Positions 27,743 through 35,758 of a stretch of 64,000 nt of DNA are shown here, piece by piece. Below the pieces are notes generated by a model. It was given only the letters and a program-made list of their open reading frames with translations. It did no database searches and was not told where the DNA came from. The stretch is from JBFGCT01 sp963825565. GTDB taxonomy: Bacteria > Actinomycetota > Acidimicrobiia > Acidimicrobiales > Ilumatobacteraceae. The DNA lies in contig CAWGTW010000010.1 in NCBI GenBank assembly GCA_963825565.1, forward strand, positions 248,001 through 312,000. Reading direction: 5' to 3'. The position numbers and the translations under genes are program-made. How positions within the stretch are numbered: position 1 is the first letter of the stretch; each line of letters begins with the position of its first letter.

Positions 27743-30439
27743 TCAGTCGATGAGACCGGCGACCGAGATGCAGTCGAACAGCGTGGGATCGAGCACGTTG
27801 TGGCCGGCGTCGGCGGCGGTCACGCACAATTCGGTGTTGCTGCCCCGGTTGGCCAGCGACACGTCGCCCTCGGTCACGTACAGCGGATAGCGGTCGTCGA
27901 GATCCCACGCCCCGACCGGAACCCCGAACCGGGCCGTCGAGTCACCACCGACCTGCGACGCCGTGTACTGGGGTGACCAGTAGTAATGGGCGTGTGACGC
28001 CTGGGTGCTCGGCGTCCAGTTCGCTTCGAGGATCAGTTGCAGCTCCGACCCGATCGGCTCGGCGGACAGGATCCTGATCTGGCATCCGTCGGCCGGGCAA
28101 CTCGCGCCGAGTGGTGCGAGCGCACGGCGCTCCTCGTTCTCCGGCACGATGATCTCCCCGCTGGCGATCGAGTCACGGATGGCATCGATCTCGGCGGCGC
28201 GGGCGTCGAGTGCTCCGCCGGTTCTCGACCACTCGATACCCCCCTCGACGAACCCGAGCTGCCGGGTACCCCCGGCGAGGCGATCCTCGATCGCAGCGTC
28301 GACTGCGGCGGCCGCGGCGACGTCGTACCGCTTGACCATCGAGGTGAGGACCGTCCCGCGTACCGCGTCGGGGGCGCTGGCGGCGTGGTCGATGTCGAAC
28401 CCGATCGCCCACCTGCCCGGCTGAGACGCTGCCGCCTCGAACAGCCCGACGCCCGACGTGGCGGCGTGGTAGATCACGTCCGCGCCGGCGGTGTAGACGC
28501 TCTCGGCCAAGGCGCGCTCGGCCTCCACGTTGTCGAAGTTCCCGCCGAGTCCCGGGATGTAGCGCACGTCGACCTGCACGCCGGGTTCGACATGTCGGGC
28601 GCCGGCGACGAAGCCGGCCTCGTGCTGCAGGCTCGTGTCGGAGGCCGCAGCGAGAAACCCGACTCGCCCGGTCGTCGACGTGAGCGCGGCGATGGCTCCC
28701 ATCAGGAACCCACCTTCGTGCTCGGCGAAGGTGTACGACGCCACGTTCGTTGCGTCGACCGGCGCATCGAGGACGACGAAGGTCGTCTCGGGATGAGCGC
28801 CGGCCGCGGTCTGCACCGCGGTCTTGGCCTCTGCCCGACCCGGCTCCTGGGCGATCGCGATGATCGGGTTCTGGCCGCCCGCGACGAGCGCCTCGAGACC
28901 GTCGTCGATCGACACCGCCGCATCGCCGGCGGTGATCGACACCCCCGAGTCGGCGAACGTCGTCCCGAGCGCGGCGACCAGCGGCTCCGGCGAGACCGAC
29001 GCCGGCGCGACTACGCCGACCTGGACCTCCGGGTCGCTGCCACCGTCGACCGGTTCGACCGTCGTTTCGGGACTGGCTTCGAGGGTCGTCGCCGGGTCGG
29101 TCGGCGCTGTCGTCGCCGGCGCCGTCGCAGGGGTCGTTGCGGCGGGTGGGAGTACCGAGCTCGGCGCGGTGCTCCCGTCGGAGTCCCCTCCACTCAGCAC
29201 GACGGCCAGTCCAGCGACCACGGCGATCCCCCCGATGAGCGCGGCTGCGATCAGGGCGGCCTTCCTCGTTCCGCTGGGCGACTCGTGGCCGTGCGGTGGG
29301 CTCCCGATCGGCAGGATCGTCTCGGCGGGTTGTGTCGTCGTCGGCGCGGGCGACGAGGTGAGGGCGGTGGTCGGTGCATCTGATGGAGCCAATGCGGTCG
29401 TCGCATCCGTCGCGGGCATGGCTGTTGTCGCGTCTGCCACGTCGCCGTCCGACCGTGCGTCGTCATCCCCGGGCGGTGTCGTCGCATCGACGGGCGCTGC
29501 GGCCTCGACGCCGGCCACCCCCGCCGCGCCGGCACCGGCCGACAGATCGGTGTCGTTTCCCGCCCCTGCCGGTCGCGCCCCTACGATCACCAGCTCGGTG
29601 ACACCGATCCCGAGCGCGGCTTGGGTCCGCTGCAGCGCACGCCCGAACTCCTCGGCACCGGCCGATCGATCCCGGGGGTCCTTTGCCATCGCGGCCTCGA
29701 TGACGGAGGCGACTTCATCGGGCACCCCGCCCGGGCGCAGGTCCGGCGGCGCCTCGGTCAGGACGCGTCGGATCAACGGCACCAGCCCCTCATGGTGGTC
29801 GCCGGCGAACGCGGCCCGGCCGTTGACCGCTTCGTACAGGGTCGAGGCGAGCGCGTACACGTCGGCCTGCGCCGTCGGCGGCTTGGCGTCGAGGATCTCG
29901 GGTGCCGCGTGGGCGACCGATGCCGTGATCACGCCGCTGCGCGTCTCGTGGCCTCCTTGGATGCGGGCGATCCCGAAGTCGCTCAACTGCTCGCCGTAGT
30001 CGGAGCACAACACGTTGGCCGGCTTGATGTCGCGGTGCAGCACCCCGGCGCGGTGGGCGGTCTCCAGCGCGCCGCTGAGCCGCACCCCGAGCGCGGTCAC
30101 GTCCTGCCACGACATCGGGCCGCTGTTGACGATCCGGTCGTGGAGGGTTCCCCCGGCAACGTAGGGCATCACGAGGTACGGCCGTTCGTCCCTGGTGTAT
30201 CCGGCGTCGTAGAGCGTGACGATGCCGGGATGGTCCGACAGCGCTCCCATCGCCTGACACTCCCGGTCGAATCGGCGTCGATCGTCGGCGTCGAGACCCG
30301 ACCGTTGGATGACCTTGACGGCGACGTGGCGGCGGAATGCCCGCTGATGTCCGCGGAACACCTCGGCGAAGCCGCCTCGGCCCACGAGCTCGAGGTGGTC
30401 GATGCCGTCGATGTGAGGGGGATTCGCTGACCGGACCAC
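27743..30439 (-). CDS. Transmembrane Ser/Thr protein kinase fused to a BMP-type ligand-binding domain
   Basis: About 898 residues from a GTG at 30439 (an in-frame ATG at 30520 would add 27). The N-terminal kinase has all catalytic motifs: glycine loop GRGGFAEVFRG near residue 20, VAVKV with Lys42, HRDIKPANV with Asp127, DFG near 144 and an APE. A Thr/Ala-rich linker leads to one transmembrane helix near residues 385-406 (KAALIAAALIGGIAVVAGLAVVL). Outside, after a Thr/Pro-rich stalk, residues about 460-770 match the BMP/PnrA purine-nucleoside-binding family (HEGGFLMGAIAAL, HAATSGVGLFEAA, AIGFDID). A C-terminal domain of about 115 residues with paired Cys follows and is not recognised. The domain order predicts a receptor that senses a nucleoside-like ligand and phosphorylates cytosolic targets; the ligand is inference. 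Confidence 0.88.
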   Translation of the reverse strand: MVRSANPPHIDGIDHLELVGRGGFAEVFRGHQRAFRRHVAVKVIQRSGLDADDRRRFDRECQAMGALSDHPGIVTLYDAGYTRDERPYLVMPYVAGGTLHDRIVNSGPMSWQDVTALGVRLSGALETAHRAGVLHRDIKPANVLCSDYGEQLSDFGIARIQGGHETRSGVITASVAHAAPEILDAKPPTAQADVYALASTLYEAVNGRAAFAGDHHEGLVPLIRRVLTEAPPDLRPGGVPDEVASVIEAAMAKDPRDRSAGAEEFGRALQRTQAALGIGVTELVIVGARPAGAGNDTDLSAGAGAAGVAGVEAAAPVDATTPPGDDDARSDGDVADATTAMPATDATTALAPSDAPTTALTSSPAPTTTQPAETILPIGSPPHGHESPSGTRKAALIAAALIGGIAVVAGLAVVLSGGDSDGSTAPSSVLPPAATTPATAPATTAPTDPATTLEASPETTVEPVDGGSDPEVQVGVVAPASVSPEPLVAALGTTFADSGVSITAGDAAVSIDDGLEALVAGGQNPIIAIAQEPGRAEAKTAVQTAAGAHPETTFVVLDAPVDATNVASYTFAEHEGGFLMGAIAALTSTTGRVGFLAAASDTSLQHEAGFVAGARHVEPGVQVDVRYIPGLGGNFDNVEAERALAESVYTAGADVIYHAATSGVGLFEAAASQPGRWAIGFDIDHAASAPDAVRGTVLTSMVKRYDVAAAAAVDAAIEDRLAGGTRQLGFVEGGIEWSRTGGALDARAAEIDAIRDSIASGEIIVPENEERRALAPLGASCPADGCQIRILSAEPIGSELQLILEANWTPSTQASHAHYYWSPQYTASQVGGDSTARFGVPVGAWDLDDRYPLYVTEGDVSLANRGSNTELCVTAADAGHNVLDPTLFDCISVAGLID

Positions 30440-30578
30440 CGCGAGATCGTAGACGGCGACGCCGCTGCGCTGCCCGAGTCGATCGGCTCGGGGTGGGCTG
30501 AACGCGGTGGAACACCTCAACGGGCCTGGTCCGGTGCCGACACGGACCGCGCAACACAGAGGCTCGCTTCCGGCAAGG

Positions 30579-30640
30579 CCGGCCTCGTGTCGACGACCTG
30601 GGGGTCCCAGGTGTCGCGCCGGTCCCGCCGCTCGCCTCTC
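30579..30640 (+). repeat. Dispersed intergenic repeat, copy C (hairpin plus 27-bp direct repeat)
   Basis: A hairpin ACCTGGG-GGT-CCCAGGT (30596-30612) is enclosed by CCGGC (30579-30583) and GCCGG (30618-30622). The 27 bases at 30614-30640 match 33899-33925, which overlaps the 5' end of tRNA-Lys, with one mismatch. It lies in the 396-base gap upstream of the kinase gene; no coding frame was found in that gap. Confidence 0.6.
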
Positions 30641-30835
30641 GGGGACGGGTCGGAGACTGGATTCCTCCTGGTGGCCGTGGCGGTCGAGAACCTACGGGAA
30701 CGGACTTGGCGGATCGGGGAACGTCCGGCGTGCCGGCGGAGGTTCGCGTCGTCGCTGGTCGGTGCTCGGGGTCCTGCCTGTCGGCGCTTGGCTAGTGTGA
30801 CGGCCGACGACCCTCGGGGGTGAGGAGGCCACGAC

Positions 30836-31477
30836 ATGGTGAAGTTCTTGGTGGTGACTGGTGCAATTCTGCTGCCGCTTGCAGCCTGCGGGGGCTCCGA
30901 CGGCTCCTCCAGTGAGAGTTCGGGGGATGTCGCGACTCAGGCCCCAGCTCCGACGGACGAGGGCGGAACCGCGGCCGAGAGTGGCTCCGATGCCATCGCA
31001 TCGTCTCCGGAGGCCGAGGTCGACGGTGGGGATTCTGGCGGTTCCGGCCCGTCGACAGCGATGGCGACGATCGGTGGCGAGACGTACAACTTCTCGACCG
31101 AAGGTGCCGTCGTCGCCCAGTGCAAGACCGACCTGTTCGGTGTTTTCTCGGTGCAGCTGCCGATGGTCGATGGTGACGGCAACATCAGCATCGTCGCCTT
31201 GCGCGAGGGCACTGACCCGGCGGTGGTCGAGCAGGTCAACGCAGTGGGGATCAGCGTCGGCGACGAGGAATGGATCGCCGACGAGGCGAACGGTCTCTTC
31301 GAGGCGTCGGACGCATTGCAGCCGGGGATGAGCCAGGTCGACTCTGTCGAGATCGACGGCAGCACGGTTCGCGGAACGGCGACGTTCGTCCGTCAGCTCA
31401 GCGTCTTCGGCGGGGGCGAGCCGGAGACGCTCACCGGTACGTTCGAAGCGACCTGCGGCGAGGAGCGCATCTCGTAG
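30836..31477 (+). CDS. Hypothetical secreted lipoprotein
   Basis: A 213-residue protein with a lipobox (LPLAACGGS) at residue 18, a Ser/Gly/Asp/Glu-rich linker to about residue 75, and a compact mature domain (ATIGGETYNFSTEGAVVAQCKTDLFGVF to GTFEATCGEERIS). Two cysteines frame the domain and could form a disulfide. A good ribosome site, GAGGAGG, lies nine bases before the ATG. The domain resembles small actinobacterial lipoproteins that have no assigned function. It stands alone in the lower-GC stretch. Confidence 0.85.
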   Translation: MVKFLVVTGAILLPLAACGGSDGSSSESSGDVATQAPAPTDEGGTAAESGSDAIASSPEAEVDGGDSGGSGPSTAMATIGGETYNFSTEGAVVAQCKTDLFGVFSVQLPMVDGDGNISIVALREGTDPAVVEQVNAVGISVGDEEWIADEANGLFEASDALQPGMSQVDSVEIDGSTVRGTATFVRQLSVFGGGEPETLTGTFEATCGEERIS

Positions 31478-31489
31478 CCAGCTCTGGGG

Positions 31490-32111
31490 GCGGTGGGGAA
31501 CCCCGCTTGTCCACCTCGCGAGACACGCTGGAGAGCAGTTGGGAGCGGATCTGGTCCAAGTCGGGAACGTCACCCTTGCTGCGAAGTCGTCGGGCGGGAA
31601 CGGGTGGGAGACGAACGACCAGCCGAACCGCTCGGCCGCGGTGCGCAGCACCCGGCCTCGTTCGAGGTCACGTTGTTCGACTCACTGGCGCGCCATCAGA
31701 CGACGCATCGTGAGCTCGTCGTCCTCGATGAGGTCGCCGGTCACGTCAAGCGTGACCGTGTGGATCACACCGGTGAATGCGAACGGAGGCTGCCGATCTC
31801 GGGGGACACGGGAGCACCGGGCGCGATGCCGACCATCAGTGGCGAGGTGAGGCCGAGGGAGAGCGGTGTCGTCACCGGGATGTCGGCGTTGTCGACCAGA
31901 CGGTCACCGAAGTAGAGGTGCGCGAGAAGTGGACGTCAGGCGGGGGCGAGCGCCAACCAGTCAGCCCCGCACTCGCCGACGGCGCGGGCGACGAACCGAA
32001 CCGTTCACGACCGCCGGACGCGGTCGGCCGGGCGGCCGTCGCCGAAGGGCCGATCTCCTCTTGTAGTTCGGGTGTCGTTCCGGCATTCGTGTAGGTAGGA
32101 GGCGCGGTCAG
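31490..32111. other. Gene-poor stretch with decayed coding sequence
   Basis: About 620 bases with no intact gene. Besides the sulfatase remnant, the minus strand at about 31490-31680 reads as protein across a frameshift (VLRTAAERFGWSFVSH, then DVPDLDQIRSQLLSSVSREV) with no start; it is not assigned to a family. A ribosome site for the gene at 32112 closes the stretch. Confidence 0.5.
31682..31920 (-). pseudogene. C-terminal remnant of an arylsulfatase-type sulfatase
   Basis: Minus-strand translation gives LYFGDRLVDNADIPVTTPL, TSPLMVGIAPGAPVSPEIG, then after a one-base frame change PFAFTGVIHTVTLDVTGDL and EDDELTMRRLMARQ followed by a stop. This is the typical end of actinobacterial arylsulfatases (the FTG-V/I-H-VTVDVSGDL pattern and a final MARQ). 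The catalytic N-terminal two thirds is absent and upstream sequence is not coding, so this is a decayed fragment rather than a sequencing slip. Confidence 0.7.
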
Positions 32112-33641
32112 ATGGCCAAGGGAGCTTTGCTCGCTGCTCGTTTGATCGCCGCGGTGGGAATCGCCGGCGCTGCCGCAGCTGTCGTGGTCGGAGGGTCGCA
32201 CTTCCCGCTCGGCCAGGGGGATGAGCCGGGTGTGTTTGGGCCAGATCCGGCCCCGATCCCGGTGACGTCATCTGCGGACGTTTCCGGCGAGGATCTGGTG
32301 CGCCCGACATTGCAGCGTGGCGATGCAGGCGAGTGGGTGATCGAGCTGCAGCAGGAACTGACTCGCAACGGCTTCCCGGTCGAAGATGATGGTGACTTCG
32401 GGCCAGTGACCGAAGCTGCGGTCCGAGACTTCCAGACCGCGCACGGCTTGACGCACGATGGAATCGTCGGGCCGCAGACGTGGGCTGCGCTCACCGGCGC
32501 TGCAACCGTGACCGATTCCTCGAGTCGTCCATCGGATGTGCTCGCTGTAGCCATTGACTACAACTGCGACCTTGCAGGCACCGGCTGCCCATGGCTTGAG
32601 CACCTGCCGCCGTCGAAGTGGGACCTGTCGGAAGACGAGATGGGCGTCACGACACTCGACGCCGCCCACCTCCAGGGCTTCTATCGCGCCACGACGCCGT
32701 ACCCCCGTGAGTTCCCCTACTTGATGTGGCTGCCCGTGGAAGTCCGCCCGGGCGGCCCCTCGGAGGCGGATGTGTATCGCATCCTCTGCGAGGTCCATCC
32801 AGATCTCGGCGGATCGGGCCTTCGGCAGGTGCCGGCCGGTGAGCTCGACAAGGTGCTCACCGCGTTCGCCATCGAGGATGGCGATGCAGACCCTGAAGAT
32901 GTCGGCCGCTTCCTCACCGACGACGTTCCCCGGTCAGCCAACGAGGCCCACCTCGGGCGCGAGGCGATCCGCATCTACTACCTGCCGGAGATGCCGCAAT
33001 TCGTCAGGGATCACATCGCCAACCAGTCCTGTGGACCCGCCGCTCAGGCGACCACAACGTCGACGAGCACCACGGTGGCGAAGGAGTCTCGCCGTTGGCA
33101 GGTGTCGATCAGCGGGTTCGAGTTCGAGGAGTTGGACCCGTATTGGGACATCACCCACGGTCGGTTCTTCGGTGGCGTGCGCTTCGGCTACGACTTGCAG
33201 GCGGAGGTCGTCGTTCGCAGGGAGGAGGGGACGTGGGAGTTCGTGAGCGGAGAGGTCACATATGCAGACATCCGCCTCAGCACTCGATACGGACCCGACG
33301 GCGCCTGGACGGTTCAGGAGCCGCTGACGTGTGACAACTGCAGCAACATGAAGGTCGGGCGACGTCTCACCGGCGAGGTCATCGATGGCGAGCTGAGGCT
33401 CTCTTGGGGCTCATTCGAGCCGCGTACCATCGTGACCGCCAAGCTCGAGTTGCCGTGCCGCCCGGAGCCGTCGTGCTCGGCAGAGGGGACGAACCGGTAC
33501 GTGTCCGACCAGTTCTTCGACCGGCTGAATGGTCATCTGCTGCCGCTCGCGGAAGGGGTGGTACAGGCTCCCCGCGTGACGAACCCGCAGGGCATGCTGT
33601 TCCTCGACTACACGATCACGCTGCGCCTCGTTGACGGGTGA
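32112..33641 (+). CDS. Exported peptidoglycan-binding-domain protein of unknown function
   Basis: A 509-residue protein with an N-terminal signal/anchor (LLAARLIAAVGIAGAAAAVVV) and a PG_binding_1 domain at about residues 65-130 (LQRGDAGEWVIELQQELTRNGF, FGPVTEAAVRDFQ, DGIVGPQTWAALTG). The remaining 380 residues form at least two unrecognised domains joined by a Thr/Ser linker (TTTSTSTTVAKES). The second has four cysteines in CDNCSNMK and CRPEPSCS. GGAGG lies ten bases before the ATG. Codons are visibly more AT-rich than in neighbouring genes. It probably binds the cell wall; no catalytic motif is visible. Confidence 0.8.
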   Translation: MAKGALLAARLIAAVGIAGAAAAVVVGGSHFPLGQGDEPGVFGPDPAPIPVTSSADVSGEDLVRPTLQRGDAGEWVIELQQELTRNGFPVEDDGDFGPVTEAAVRDFQTAHGLTHDGIVGPQTWAALTGAATVTDSSSRPSDVLAVAIDYNCDLAGTGCPWLEHLPPSKWDLSEDEMGVTTLDAAHLQGFYRATTPYPREFPYLMWLPVEVRPGGPSEADVYRILCEVHPDLGGSGLRQVPAGELDKVLTAFAIEDGDADPEDVGRFLTDDVPRSANEAHLGREAIRIYYLPEMPQFVRDHIANQSCGPAAQATTTSTSTTVAKESRRWQVSISGFEFEELDPYWDITHGRFFGGVRFGYDLQAEVVVRREEGTWEFVSGEVTYADIRLSTRYGPDGAWTVQEPLTCDNCSNMKVGRRLTGEVIDGELRLSWGSFEPRTIVTAKLELPCRPEPSCSAEGTNRYVSDQFFDRLNGHLLPLAEGVVQAPRVTNPQGMLFLDYTITLRLVDG

Positions 33642-33761
33642 CGGCCAGCCGTTGCTCGAGTTCGGTGACGGCGAGCCGGCTGACCACCCGATCGATGTCG
33701 ACCAGGAGCAAGGCGAGCGTCAGGCGCTGCTTCGGCTCGACTCACCGGCAACTCGGCGCTT

Positions 33762-33914
33762 GAGCGCGCCTCGAACTGGGAGAATCGCCACGGACAGCGC
33801 TGAACACCCTGACTGGAGGTCGGCGCGCTCGCTTGCGGACCCTACGATGGCCAACGGCAGTCCGGCGCGGACGGTTCAACGGGGTTTTCTCCCGGGTTTC
33901 GCGCCGGTCCCGCC
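33762..33914 (+). repeat. Dispersed intergenic repeat, copy B, upstream of tRNA-Lys
   Basis: About 150 bases that align with 27532-27682 (copy A). A perfect seven-base pair CCGGCGC (33862-33868) and GCGCCGG (33901-33907) encloses an inner CGGG/CCCG hairpin. TACGAT at 33843-33848 could serve as the -10 of the tRNA promoter. The 277-base gap before the tRNA contains no gene. Confidence 0.6.
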
Positions 33915-33918
33915 TCTC

Positions 33919-33990
33919 GCCTCTCTAGCTCAATGGTAGAGCAGTGGACTTTTAATCCATTGGTTCAGGGTTCGAGCCCCTGGGGAGGCA
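33919..33990 (+). tRNA. tRNA-Lys (anticodon TTT)
   Basis: A full cloverleaf of 72 bases: acceptor GCCTCTC paired with GGGAGGC, D stem GCTC/GAGC, anticodon stem GTGGA/TCCAT with loop CTTTTAA (anticodon TTT), and T stem CAGGG/CCCTG with loop TTCGAGC. The discriminator is A and CCA is not encoded. Confidence 0.97.
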
Positions 33991-34075
33991 CCCCGACCCG
34001 AGATGTTCCGCTGTGACCGGGTCGGACGCGAACGGGCCGTTGCGTCGGGATGGCAGGGTCGGAACCGCTGGCAAC

Positions 34076-34133
34076 GAGACGTTGACGTCTCGGTGTGAGA
34101 CGGATACGTTCTGGTGCGAAACGCATCCGTTTC
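34076..34133 (+). promoter_or_regulatory. Promoter with three 16-bp TetR-type operators at exact 21-bp spacing
   Basis: Three related palindromes, GAGACG-TTGA-CGTCTC (34076-34091), GAGACG-GATA-CGTTCT (34097-34112) and GAAACG-CATC-CGTTTC (34118-34133), have centres exactly 21 bases apart. A near-consensus promoter overlaps them: TTGACG (34082-34087), a 17-base spacer, then TACGTT (34105-34110). Bound repressor would cover -35, -10 and the start site on one face of the helix. The TetR gene at 35755 is the likely repressor. Confidence 0.8.
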
Positions 34134-34153
34134 GTATCCTTCCGGAGCTCCCG

Positions 34154-35758
34154 ATGTCCGAACCTGCCGCGCCGGCAACTGCGATCCCGCTGTATCAGCA
34201 GCCCGAGATCCACCACCGACGGTGGTTCCTCCTCGGGATCATGTGCCTCAGCCTCGTCATGGTCATCATGGCCGTGTCGGGACTGAACGTCGCCATCCCG
34301 TCGATCCAGCGCAGCCTGGACGCGACGGCGACCGACCTCCAATGGATCATCGACTCGTACGCGATCATCTTCGCCGGACTGTTGCTCAGCGCCGGCGCGA
34401 TCGGCGACCGCTTCGGTCGCAAGCGCGCCCTGCAGGGCGGGCTCGTGCTCTTCGGCCTCGGATCGTCGATCGGGACGATCGCCGACTCGGTGGCGATCGT
34501 CGTCGTCGCCAGAGCGGTGATGGGGGTCGGAGCGGCGTTCATCATGCCGGCCACGTTGTCGATCATCTCCGCGGTGTTCCCCCCGAACGAGCGGACCAAA
34601 GCGATCGCCGTGTGGGCCGGCTTCGCCGGGGCCGGCGGCGCCCTCGGCCCGCTGATCGTCGGGTTCCTGCTCACCGACTGGTGGGTGTTCCCGGCCTACT
34701 GGTGGGGGGCGGCGTTCCTCGTCAACGTCGTCGTCGTGATCGTCGTGTTCATCTCGGTCACGATCTTCTCGCCGCGCTCGAAGGACGACGAGGCCACGCC
34801 GCTCGACCCGCTGGGCGCGGCGCTGTCGATCGTCGGGTTGGCCACGCTCCTGTACGGAATCATCGAGGGGCCGGTCAAGGGCTGGACGAGCACCGAGGTG
34901 GTCGTCGCATTCGTCGTCGCGGTCGTCACCCTCACCGGATTCGTGGTCTGGGAGCTGCGCCAGGAGTACCCGATGCTGCCGATGCGCTACTTCCGCAACC
35001 CGGGCTTCTCGATCGGGTCCGGCGTGATCACGTTCGCCTTCTTCGTCATGTTCGGGTTGTTCTTCCTGCTGACCCAGTTCCTCCAGTTCGTCCGGGGGTA
35101 CTCGCCGCTCGACGCCGGCGTCGCCACGCTGCCCCTCGCTGCGACGCTGGTCGCCGTGTCGCCACGCAGTGCAGCGATCGGGGAGATGGTCGGCATCACG
35201 CGGGTGATCGCCGCCGGGTTCTTCTTCCTCGTCGCCGGGTTCGTCCTCCTGTCGACCGTCGACGCCTCCACGTCCTACGCCGTGATCGCGCTCTCCCTCG
35301 TCCTGCTCGGCGTCGGCATGGGAATCACCGTCGCGCCGGGGACCGGCTCGATCATGGCCGCCGTCCCGCTCAACAAGGCCGGGGTCGGCTCGGCGGTCAA
35401 CGACACGACGCGCGAGGTCGGCGGCGCGCTCGGCATCGCCGTCCTCGGATCGATCGCCAACTCGGTCTACCGCTCCGACATCGACGGCGACGTGCTCGCC
35501 GGCCTTCCGCCCGACGCAGCGGCTGCCGCCGGCGAGTCGATCGGCGCTGCCGTGCAGATCGCCCGCCAGGCGCCGGCCGATGTGGGGGGACGCCTGTCCA
35601 CCGCCGCCGGCGACGCCTTCACGTCAGCGTTCTCCACCTCATTGCTCGTCGCCGCGGCCATCGCCGGGCTGCTCGGCATGGTGATGATCGGACTCGGACG
35701 CCGCGCCGACCGTCCGGCGGCGGCGCGATCCGACGACGACGTGCCGGTCCGGTCGTGA
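34154..35758 (+). CDS. MFS multidrug exporter, EmrB/QacA (DHA2) type
   Basis: A 534-residue inner-membrane protein with about 14 transmembrane helices. Family markers are SGLNVAIPSIQRSL with DLQWIIDSYAI in helix 1-2, the loop motif GDRFGRKRALQ, and GPLIVGFLL (motif C, antiporter signature). Members export hydrophobic drugs or metabolites by proton antiport. The ATG at 34154 (MSEPAAPATAIPL) follows GGAG and lies 20 bases after the third operator. Its stop overlaps the tetR start as GTGA, so exporter and repressor are coupled. Confidence 0.93.
   Translation: MSEPAAPATAIPLYQQPEIHHRRWFLLGIMCLSLVMVIMAVSGLNVAIPSIQRSLDATATDLQWIIDSYAIIFAGLLLSAGAIGDRFGRKRALQGGLVLFGLGSSIGTIADSVAIVVVARAVMGVGAAFIMPATLSIISAVFPPNERTKAIAVWAGFAGAGGALGPLIVGFLLTDWWVFPAYWWGAAFLVNVVVVIVVFISVTIFSPRSKDDEATPLDPLGAALSIVGLATLLYGIIEGPVKGWTSTEVVVAFVVAVVTLTGFVVWELRQEYPMLPMRYFRNPGFSIGSGVITFAFFVMFGLFFLLTQFLQFVRGYSPLDAGVATLPLAATLVAVSPRSAAIGEMVGITRVIAAGFFFLVAGFVLLSTVDASTSYAVIALSLVLLGVGMGITVAPGTGSIMAAVPLNKAGVGSAVNDTTREVGGALGIAVLGSIANSVYRSDIDGDVLAGLPPDAAAAAGESIGAAVQIARQAPADVGGRLSTAAGDAFTSAFSTSLLVAAAIAGLLGMVMIGLGRRADRPAAARSDDDVPVRS

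Noticed and set aside
30692..31651. 319-codon minus-strand frame opposite the lipoprotein at 30836
   Set aside because: The plus strand has a lipobox, a good ribosome site and sensible composition; the minus-strand frame has none of these over the shared part.
31539..32094. Plus-strand short frames upstream of the peptidoglycan-binding protein
   Set aside because: The minus strand of part of this region encodes a recognisable sulfatase C-terminus, so the plus-strand frames are shadows.
33899..33990. Prophage or integrative element at tRNA-Lys
   Set aside because: No integrase, excisionase or phage gene is present and the repeat overlaps the 5' end of the tRNA rather than the 3' end normally used for integration; only the direct repeat is reported.
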